The notes under the pieces were generated by a model that saw only the letters and a program-made list of their open reading frames with translations, did not search any database and was not told the origin of the DNA. This document shows, one piece after another, positions 8,421-16,700 of a DNA stretch of 22,414 nt. Positions within the stretch are counted from its first letter, which is position 1. Each line of letters opens with the position of its first letter. The DNA comes from Bacteroidales bacterium (GTDB lineage Bacteria > Bacteroidota > Bacteroidia > Bacteroidales > WCHB1-69). The stretch covers positions 1-22,414 of the forward strand of contig DUOL01000237.1 in NCBI GenBank assembly GCA_012838875.1. Reading direction: 5' to 3'. The position numbers were made by a program, and so were the translations under genes.

Positions 8421-9421
8421 AGTCTTGAAATATAGTGAATTAAATCAATGATTCTGGCAGAGTAACCGCATTCATTATCATACCATGCTATAATCTGTAC
8501 CATATTATCGGGCAATACTTTGGTTGCAAGTGCGTCAAAGATAAGAGAAGACCTATTATTAGTGATGTCGCTACTTACGAGGGGTATTTCCGAATATTCG
8601 ATAAAATCGGCAAGTTCATTTTCGGCGGCATTGCGAAAAGACGCATTCACAGTTTCAACGTTACACTCTTTTTCTAATCGCGCAACAATTTCCACAAATG
8701 AGCAATCTGCGATAGGCACACGAGTGGCAATTCCGTCGAAAATACCTTCCATTTCCGGAAGTACTAACTTTGTCGCTACTACCGCACTACTTGTCGTAGG
8801 AATTATATTATTGAGAACCCCGCGAGCACGCCGAAAGTCCGTATGATATCCGTCTTGAATATTTTGATTGTTCGTTGCCGGATGTATCGTATTCATAAAC
8901 GCTTGTTTAATACCGAACTGCTGATGTAAAATTTTAAGCATTAAGGCAACACAATTTGTCGTACAAGAAGTATTGGAGATGAGTATATCGTCATCAGTTA
9001 ATGTCGTATGATTAACACCCATAACCACAGACTTATCTATGGAATTATCAGCGGGCGGAGCACTTAATATCACCTTTTTCACTTGATTGACCAGATGGAG
9101 TTTTAATAAGGACGCCGTTTTAAACTTTCCACTTGCATCTACTACTATATCAACTTGTTGACGGTGCCAAGGGATATCGCTCGGTATTGGCGCATCCGTA
9201 ACAAGGATTTTTTTTCCATTTACTATTAAATGAGAAGAGGTATACTCTATATTAGCATCGTATTGCCCATGAATACTATCATACTTTAGTAAATGCGCCA
9301 TGAGCTCGGGTGACATCTTGTCGTTAAGATGAACGACTTCAATCTCAGGAAAGTTAAGTGCATAACGTAGCACCATTTTGCCAATTCGTCCGATTCCGTT
9401 TATTCCAATTTTTATTGACAT
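8417..9421 (-). CDS. gap: Glyceraldehyde-3-phosphate dehydrogenase, type I
   Basis: The 334-residue product has the standard length of glycolytic GAPDH, which oxidises glyceraldehyde-3-phosphate to 1,3-bisphosphoglycerate in the cytoplasm. Visible motifs are GINGIGRIGKM (6-16), Asp34 in HLNDKM (the usual sign of NAD preference), the catalytic Cys in SNTSCTTNC (C153), the active-site His in TIHPATNNQ (H180), RRARGVLNNIIPTTSSA (substrate phosphate binding) and WYDNECGYS. The small changes (TIHPATNNQ, and DNEC where DNEW or DNEM is usual) suggest it is not the most typical family member. It is first in the GAPDH-dikinase-GAPDH cluster, with a -7 box at 9494-9487, and overlaps the next gene by 4 bp. 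Confidence 0.93.
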   Translation of the reverse strand: MSIKIGINGIGRIGKMVLRYALNFPEIEVVHLNDKMSPELMAHLLKYDSIHGQYDANIEYTSSHLIVNGKKILVTDAPIPSDIPWHRQQVDIVVDASGKFKTASLLKLHLVNQVKKVILSAPPADNSIDKSVVMGVNHTTLTDDDILISNTSCTTNCVALMLKILHQQFGIKQAFMNTIHPATNNQNIQDGYHTDFRRARGVLNNIIPTTSSAVVATKLVLPEMEGIFDGIATRVPIADCSFVEIVARLEKECNVETVNASFRNAAENELADFIEYSEIPLVSSDITNNRSSLIFDALATKVLPDNMVQIIAWYDNECGYSARIIDLIHYISRL

Positions 9422-9486
9422 ATACCTAAAAAATAGAAAATTTTAAATAACTTCAAGGTTGTAATAATTTAGAAAATATAGCTCTG

Positions 9487-9494
9487 CAAAGTTA
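9487..9494 (-). promoter_or_regulatory. -7 promoter box of the GAPDH-dikinase cluster (TAACTTTG)
   Basis: Minus-strand TAACTTTG matches TAnnTTTG exactly. It implies a leader of about 60 bases before the GAPDH ATG at 9421. It lies only 11 bp from the oppositely directed metG box. No good -33 box was seen. Confidence 0.6.
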
Positions 9495-9505
9495 CACTTT
9501 TTTTG

Positions 9506-9513
9506 TATTTTTG
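9506..9513 (+). promoter_or_regulatory. -7 promoter box of metG (TATTTTTG)
   Basis: Exact TAnnTTTG match 31 bases before the metG ATG at 9545. Because transcription would start near 9520, the box argues against translation from the in-frame TTG at 9503. Confidence 0.6.
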
Positions 9514-9544
9514 CATTAACATTTATTCAAAACTACTTAATTAT

Positions 9545-11599
9545 ATGTCAAACTCAAAATTTAAGCGACATACCGTTACTACGGCACTTCCGTATGCCAA
9601 CGGACCTATTCATATTGGTCATTTAGCAGGCGTTTACGTTCCTGCTGACATTTATGTTCGTTATCTACGTGCAAATCGAAAAGAGGTTCTTTTTATTTGC
9701 GGGTCAGACGAACACGGCGTCCCTATCACTATTTCTGCAAAAAATGAAAATATAACCCCGCAAGCCGTTGTAGATAGATACCATGAAATGATTAAAAAAT
9801 CTTTTAAAGATTTTGGAATCTCATTTGACATATACTCCAGAACGTCAAACCCGTTACATCACGAAACGGCAAGTGATTTTTTTACAAAACTTTATAAAGA
9901 GGGTAAATTAATAGAAAAAACGAGTTTACAATACTACGATGAAGAGGCGAAACAGTTTTTAGCCGATAGATATCTTATTGGAACATGCCCTCACTGCAAC
10001 AATGAAAAGGCATACGGCGACCAGTGCGAAGCATGCGGAACAAGTCTTAATGCTACCGATTTAATTAATCCGATTTCTACTTTAAGCGGAAAAATTCCCG
10101 TACAAAAAGAGACAAAACATTGGTATTTACCACTTCAAGAGTACGAAAATTGGCTTCGAGAGTGGATATTGGAAGGACATAAAGAAGATTGGAAAAGTAA
10201 CGTATATGGACAGTGTAAATCATGGATTGACCAAGGTTTGCAACCGCGAGCAATAACAAGAGATTTGAATTGGGGTGTAAAAGTGCCGCTGAAAGAAGCT
10301 GAAGGAAAAGTACTTTACGTTTGGTTTGATGCACCTATCGGTTATATTTCAGCCACTAAAGAATGGGCGAAAGAACATGGCGAAGAGTGGGAAAAATGGT
10401 GGAAAGACGATGAATCACGATTAATTCACTTTATTGGAAAAGATAATATCGTTTTCCATTGTATTATTTTCCCTATAATGCTAAAAGCTGAAGGAAGCTA
10501 TATTTTACCCGATAATGTACCGGCTAACGAGTTTCTAAATTTAGAAAGCGACAAAATTTCGACTTCACGAAATTGGGCGGTTTGGCTACACGAATATTTA
10601 GAAACGTTTAAAGACATGCAAGATGTTTTGCGTTATACTCTTACGTCTATCACGCCCGAAACAAAAGATGCCGATTTCACTTGGTTAGATTTTCAATCTA
10701 AAAATAATAATGAACTTTTAGCTATCTTTGGCAACTTTGTGAATAGAACAGTCGTTTTAACACATAAATTTTACAATGGAAAAGTGCCCGAAGCAACCAA
10801 TTTCTCCGATAGTGAAAAAGAAATCATTGCTAAAATTGGCACTTTCCCAACTTTAATCGGAACCGCAATTGAAAAATTCAAATTTAGAGAAGCATTAGCC
10901 GAATTGATGAACTTGGCACGTATCGGAAATAAATATTTGACCGATACCGAACCTTGGCAAAAACAGAAAGAAAACCCCGAAGAGGTAAAACGTATTCTTT
11001 TCATATCCTTACAAATTTGTGCTTCGCTGTCAATTTTATGTAAGCCGTTTTTGCCTTTTACATCTAAAAAGCTACAACAAATGCTCAATATTCAAATTGA
11101 TGATTGGCAAAAAGGAGGAGAAATAACACTGCTACCTGCCCAGCACCAAATTAATAAACCTATTTATCTTTTTGAAAAAATTGATGATAAAATTATAGAA
11201 GAGCAAATTCAAAAATTAAATGATACGAAGCAGCATAATTTGCCGAAAAATTTAATAGTACCTGAAGGAAAAGAAGATATCTCTTTTGACGAATTTCAAA
11301 AAGTAGATTTAAGAATTGCTACGATTCTGGCTGCCGAAGCCATTCCCAAAACTAAAAAATTGTTGAAACTTAAAGTGGATACGGGAATTGATGTACGTGA
11401 AGTTGTTTCCGGCATTGCTGAGTATTATAAACCGGAAACGCTAATTGGAAAACAAATTCTCATGTTGGCTAATTTGACGCCGAAAAATATAAAAGGAGTC
11501 GATTCACACGGGATGATACTAATGGCAGAGAATGAAAAAGGTGAGTTAATGCTCGTACAACCCTCTCAACTTACAATCCCCGGAAGTACGGTAAAATAG
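9545..11599 (+). CDS. metG: Methionyl-tRNA synthetase
   Basis: This class I aminoacyl-tRNA synthetase charges tRNA-Met, including the initiator, in the cytoplasm. From the ATG at 9545 the product has 684 residues. It shows the HIGH-region signature PYANGPIHIGH near the N-terminus, a zinc knuckle with two CxxC pairs (CPHC and CEAC), WFDAPIGYISATKEW, the KMSKS equivalent KISTSRNW, and a C-terminal EMAP/Trbp111-like OB-fold (about residues 575-684; FQKVDLRIATILAAE) that serves tRNA binding and dimerisation. This is the long two-domain form seen in E. coli. The in-frame TTG at 9503 would add 14 residues but lies upstream of the -7 box, so I use the ATG. Divergent from the GAPDH cluster. Confidence 0.96.
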   Translation: MSNSKFKRHTVTTALPYANGPIHIGHLAGVYVPADIYVRYLRANRKEVLFICGSDEHGVPITISAKNENITPQAVVDRYHEMIKKSFKDFGISFDIYSRTSNPLHHETASDFFTKLYKEGKLIEKTSLQYYDEEAKQFLADRYLIGTCPHCNNEKAYGDQCEACGTSLNATDLINPISTLSGKIPVQKETKHWYLPLQEYENWLREWILEGHKEDWKSNVYGQCKSWIDQGLQPRAITRDLNWGVKVPLKEAEGKVLYVWFDAPIGYISATKEWAKEHGEEWEKWWKDDESRLIHFIGKDNIVFHCIIFPIMLKAEGSYILPDNVPANEFLNLESDKISTSRNWAVWLHEYLETFKDMQDVLRYTLTSITPETKDADFTWLDFQSKNNNELLAIFGNFVNRTVVLTHKFYNGKVPEATNFSDSEKEIIAKIGTFPTLIGTAIEKFKFREALAELMNLARIGNKYLTDTEPWQKQKENPEEVKRILFISLQICASLSILCKPFLPFTSKKLQQMLNIQIDDWQKGGEITLLPAQHQINKPIYLFEKIDDKIIEEQIQKLNDTKQHNLPKNLIVPEGKEDISFDEFQKVDLRIATILAAEAIPKTKKLLKLKVDTGIDVREVVSGIAEYYKPETLIGKQILMLANLTPKNIKGVDSHGMILMAENEKGELMLVQPSQLTIPGSTVK

Positions 11600-11638
11600 T
11601 AAATAATTGATTATTAAAATAATATAAGAAATCCCGCA

Positions 11639-13711
11639 ATGAAAAAATTATTTTTATTATGCTCTATTTTTTTACTGTTTAATTTATCTTTTGCAACAAA
11701 AATAACTGAAAAAGAAGCATATACAGTAGCCTTAACTTTTATAAATAGTAAAATAGAAACAAGTCCAACGTTACAGTTAGCTGAAGTTAGAACGAGTGGT
11801 AATGATATTATCTTTTATCGTTTTCAAATTGAGAAAAAAGGGTTTATTATCGTTTCCGGGTCTAACAAAACCTCTCCTATCTTGGCTTATTCATTGGAAT
11901 ATAATTTCAATGAAAATCCGGCGCTAAATTATTTATTCGACCGCTTTGAAAAAGAAATTGTTGCCATTGAAAAAGGGAACATACCTGCTCCGTCTTGGAT
12001 AGCAAACCAATGGGAAAGTCTTCTTACCAATTCTTTTACTCGACCCTCAAATGAATTTATAAAACCTTTATTAACAACTACTTGGAATCAAAATCGTTTT
12101 TATAATACTTATTGTCCTTGGGACGTTTATGCAGGACCTTATTATGATTATCGCGTACCGAACGGCTGTGTAGCACTGTCAATGGCGATGATTATGAACT
12201 ATTATCAATATCCGATAAGCGGGACGGGAGGCGTTTCCTATACTCCGCCCGGCTATCCCCGACAAACCGTTCAGTTTGGGCAGTTCACGTATAACTACGA
12301 CGCAATGTATGATGAGCCTTATGATTACGCTAATGAAATTTCCAAATTGGCTTATCATTGCGGCGTTGCCGTGAAGATGCATTATGATCATACAGGTTCG
12401 GGAGCTACCGAAGTGGAAGCACGTCAACAATTTATTAATATCTTTAAATATTATGCAGGTGCCTCTTTACAAGGTCCGGGTATGTATGATAATTGGGGCG
12501 CAGAACTTAAAGGACAGCTTGACAAACGTTATCCTCTCTTTTATACCGCAGCTACCTCAACCTCCGGACATGCTTTTGTGATTGACGGTTACGACGAAGA
12601 TACACTTTTTCACGTTAATTGGGGCTGGGGCGGTGATGCTAACGGTTACTTCCATATTACAAATTTAGACCCTTTCGGAACCGGCGACGGTTTTAACAAC
12701 TATGAAAATGCTATTTTTAATCTCTATCCGAGGGAAAATTTCCCTGCTCACTGCTCAGGACATAAAAGAATGACCGCTTCTTTCGGCACTATTACTAACG
12801 GCTCTGCGAATCAATTCTATGCAGCAAACTCCGACTGCTCGTGGATGGTTGCTGTAAAAGATGCCACAGACTATATTTTTGAATTTTCAAGATTAGATAC
12901 AGAGGAAAATGAAGATTTTATTACGATTTATAACGGACCAACAATAAGTTCCGGTATTGCGCGAAGATTTTCCGGAAATGTAATTCCTGAAGCGATTAGC
13001 GTAAGCGATGTGGATAGTGTTTTGGTTACTTTCACCTCCAATGCCACCACTGAAAAACGAGGTTTTGTTCTTCGTTATCGTACCGTACTAAACAGCCCAT
13101 GCTGTAGCGGAACCGTCACAAAGACTTCACCTGAAGGAACTATTAGTGATAATAGCGGAGACGAAGAATACTCAAACGAAGCAACTTGTACATGGTTAAT
13201 TCAACCCAATTATGCAGGAAGCATCTCCTGCACGTTTTTAGATTTCGACCTGAAATCAGGAGACTTTGTGGATATTTATAACAACACTTATAACCCTGCT
13301 ATATTGGTTGATAGATTTGATAGACTAAATGTACCGCAAGGATGGAAAACATATAACTTTTCTAAAATGAAAGTCGTATTTGTCGGCGATAATTGGCAAA
13401 ACGGAAACGGATTTACATTAAAATGGTCTGCTGAACTCGTTGGTATCAATGACATATGCAATATTAAAGAATTTAATGTTTATCCCAATCCCGCTACGGA
13501 GTTTATTTGGGTTGAGTTTACAGCCGACCAATTTACTCCCGTTACTTGCTCAATATCCGATTGTACAGGTAAAATATTGTTGTCTAAAACATTATTACCC
13601 AAAGAGAAAAACAAAGAAAAAATTGAACTTCCGAAATTAGCTAAAGGTATCTATTTTATTAAATTACAAAATGTTTCAGGTAACATAATTAGAAAACTAA
13701 TTTTAAATTAA
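11639..13711 (+). CDS. Secreted C10-family (streptopain-like) cysteine protease with CUB-like domains and type A T9SS sorting domain
   Basis: The 690-residue product opens with a Sec signal peptide (1-19, cleavage after SFA). A Spi-like propeptide (about 20-125) follows, then a papain-fold C10 catalytic domain (about 140-365) with nucleophile Cys in PNGCVALSMAMIMNYY (C177), catalytic His in SGHAFVIDGYD (H311) and the typical HVNWGWGG loop. Two CUB-like beta domains with paired Cys lie at about 372-484 and 488-600. The end (about 610-690, VYPNPATEFIWVEF ... GIYFIKLQ ... RKLILN) is a type A T9SS C-terminal sorting domain, so the mature enzyme is expected outside the cell or anchored on its surface. 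Relatives include streptopain and the periodontal proteases interpain and prevopain. It lies 39 bp after metG with no visible promoter of its own. Confidence 0.92.
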   Translation: MKKLFLLCSIFLLFNLSFATKITEKEAYTVALTFINSKIETSPTLQLAEVRTSGNDIIFYRFQIEKKGFIIVSGSNKTSPILAYSLEYNFNENPALNYLFDRFEKEIVAIEKGNIPAPSWIANQWESLLTNSFTRPSNEFIKPLLTTTWNQNRFYNTYCPWDVYAGPYYDYRVPNGCVALSMAMIMNYYQYPISGTGGVSYTPPGYPRQTVQFGQFTYNYDAMYDEPYDYANEISKLAYHCGVAVKMHYDHTGSGATEVEARQQFINIFKYYAGASLQGPGMYDNWGAELKGQLDKRYPLFYTAATSTSGHAFVIDGYDEDTLFHVNWGWGGDANGYFHITNLDPFGTGDGFNNYENAIFNLYPRENFPAHCSGHKRMTASFGTITNGSANQFYAANSDCSWMVAVKDATDYIFEFSRLDTEENEDFITIYNGPTISSGIARRFSGNVIPEAISVSDVDSVLVTFTSNATTEKRGFVLRYRTVLNSPCCSGTVTKTSPEGTISDNSGDEEYSNEATCTWLIQPNYAGSISCTFLDFDLKSGDFVDIYNNTYNPAILVDRFDRLNVPQGWKTYNFSKMKVVFVGDNWQNGNGFTLKWSAELVGINDICNIKEFNVYPNPATEFIWVEFTADQFTPVTCSISDCTGKILLSKTLLPKEKNKEKIELPKLAKGIYFIKLQNVSGNIIRKLILN

Positions 13712-13717
13712 CAACAT

Positions 13718-13740
13718 CTATGACAATTTGATTGTCATAG
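13718..13740 (+). promoter_or_regulatory. Perfect 10-bp hairpin directly before a start codon
   Basis: CTATGACAAT-TTG-ATTGTCATAG is a perfect 10-bp inverted repeat with a 3-base loop. It ends four bases before the ATG at 13745 and begins six bases after the protease stop. No T-run follows, so it is not a standard intrinsic terminator. As RNA it would cover the ribosome-binding region of the downstream gene; as DNA it could be an operator. Confidence 0.6.
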
Positions 13741-13744
13741 TATA

Positions 13745-16700
13745 ATGAACAATAGCTTAAATAAAATGATATTAAAATTTATTTTTAATTTTACCCTTTT
13801 ATTTAAAAGAGGATTACTCTTATTGTTCATTTTTTTATTTTTTAATTCAACTTTATTAGCTCATCATCGCGACACTTTTACTGTCCACCAGCTTGAGTTC
13901 GTTGAAAATAAAACACAGTGGGAGGAGCAAATTCTTTACAAAGCTTCATTGCAAGGATGTGTTTTTTTTGCCGAAAAAGAGAGGATTACTTATGTTTTTC
14001 TTAACTCAAAGCAACTTGCCGATTTCAATAAAGCAAAACGCGACCCATCCGCTATTCATTCGGGATTTATAGATGCTACTGCCTACCAAGTTAATTTTGT
14101 GAATGCGAATAAAAATGTTGAAGTTAGCGGAGAAAATCAATGTTCATCGTATAATAACTATTATTTAGGAAATAATCCGGAAAAATGGTCGTCCAAAGTT
14201 AGGAAATTTCATAAAATCCGCTATCGTGAACTGTATGATGGTATCGACTTATTTTTTTTACAAAAAGATTTTAATTTTAAATATGAATTTGTAGTTAAGC
14301 CGGGAGCCAATCCGCAAGATATTCAGTTAGAATATGAAGGAATGAAAGGATTAATCCTTTCCAAAGGGAATTTAGTAGTCAGCACAACGAATGGTCAAAT
14401 TATTGAATTAAAACCATTCGCATATCAATTAACTGCTAATGGGGACACTATTACAGTAGATTGCAATTATAAAATAAAAAAGCAAAAAACCGTAGTTTTT
14501 TCGATAGAGAATTATAACACTTCGTTACCTCTTATTATTGACCCTGTACTTATTTTTTCAACTTATTCCGGCTCAACAGCTGATAATTGGGGATATTCGG
14601 CAACTTATGACAGATACGGAAATGCTTATTCCGGCGGAAACGTATTCAATATCGGTTATCCTACGACCTTGGGAGCATATCAAATCAATTACGGCGGCGG
14701 AAGCTGTGATATTGCTATTTCAAAATTTGATGCGTTAGGTAGCTTTTTACATTTCTCAACCTATCTTGGCGGTAGCGGAACAGATATCCCACACAGTCTT
14801 ATTGTAAATAGTAATGATGAACTAGTGGTACTGGGAACTACCAGTTCATCTGATTATCCGGTTACACCGGACGCATATTCTACAACTTTCCAAGGCGGCA
14901 GCTACTATCTGTTAACTTCTGTTTTGCGTTATAACGACGGCTCTGATATCGTTTTAACAAAATTTAATAGTTCCGGAACAGCACTTTTAGGCTCAACCTA
15001 TATCGGAGGCTCCGGCAATGACGGACTTAATACGGTTGCAGGACTTAAAAAAAACTATGCCGATGAGGTACGCGGTGAAGTCAATGTTGACGAACAAAAT
15101 AATATTTATATCGTAAGTTCTACCCAATCTACTGATTTTCCCGTTACTGCCGGTGTTTTGCAACCGCAACATAATGGAGGAGTACAAGACGCTTGTATCA
15201 TAAAAATGAATCACAATTTGACTAATATGATATGGAGCTCCTATTTGGGAGGCTCAGGGGACGACGCAGCGTATAGTATGGTATTAGCTTCCGATAAATC
15301 TATCTATTTGTGCGGAGGAACGAACTCCTTCGACTTTCCAATGACTGCCAACGCTGTCCAACCTTCTTTTGCAGGCGGAGTGGCAGACGGCTATGTCGCT
15401 CATATTAGTCCAAATGGTAATCAGTTGCTACACAGCACTTTCATGGGACGTAGTGGCTACGACCAAAGTTATTTGATTAAAAATGATAGAAATAATTATC
15501 CCCATATTTTCGGTCAAACAGACGCTACGGGGGTAACTTGGATACAAAATGTGTTGTGGTTTGTACCCAGTGGCGGACAGTTTCTTACGAAATTATCACC
15601 ATCTCTAGATACCATTGTCTGGTCAACCGCCTTTGGACGAGGATTAGGAGGAATTGACATTTCACCTACGGCTTTATTAGTCGATTTATGCAATAATATC
15701 TATATGTCCGGCTGGGGAAGCCCGGTGTTGAATGCCGGACAAGGCGGAACTGCCGGTTTACCGATTACTGCAGACGCCTTTCAAGTAACAACGGACAATA
15801 ATGACTACTACTTTATCTGTATTACAGACGATGTTTCTTCGTTGGTTTATGCGACCTACTTTGGCAGTCCGAACGCGTTAGAGCATGTAGACGGAGGAAC
15901 AAGCCGTTTCGATAATAAAGGAAGAATTTATCAAGCTGTTTGTGCCGGCTGCGGCGGTTTGAGCGACTTTCCTACAACGCCCGGAGCATGGTCGGAAATT
16001 AATGGCAGTAGAAACTGTAATATTGGTATTATTAAGTTCGATTTTGACTTACCTGCTATTGTTGCCGATTTTTATATCCCCCCTACTGTCTGTGCCCCTA
16101 TTTCTCTCACTTTTAATAATATGTCCCAAAGCATTAGTCCAAATACACAATATTTTTGGGATTTCGGAGACGGTAGCACCTCCACAGAGTACGCTCCCAC
16201 ACATGCATACACACAATCGGGAATTTATCAAATTCGACTTATTGTACAAGACCTCGGGAGTTGCAATTTTACCGATACAATGACCCGACAACTTGTCGTG
16301 TTAGCTAACACTAATCGCATTTTAGACCCCGTAGGTATCTGCGCCGGAGATTTTGTCCAAATTGGAATTCCCCCCTCCGGCAGCGACGAAACATGCCAAT
16401 GGACCCCGACAACCAATCTCGATAACCCTACAATCTCAAATCCGATTGCCTCGCCTACAACAACAACACAATATACACTTTACGTTTCCAACGGCGTCTG
16501 TACCGATACATTAAGACAAAATGTTATTGTCGATAATTTGCAAATAGACGCAGGAAATAATGATACCATTTGTACAGGAGATACCGCCTATTTAGTTCCT
16601 TCCATTGTCGGTAATGCCACACAGTTCTATTGGTCGCGGTCACCAAATTTTACAAATATTATCAATAGTAATACTTCACAAGCCACATTGACTGTATCCC

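Noticed and set aside
9503..9544. Upstream TTG start for metG
   Set aside because: It lies before the -7 box, and the added residues are absent from the usual MetRS N-terminus; ATG 9545 fits better.
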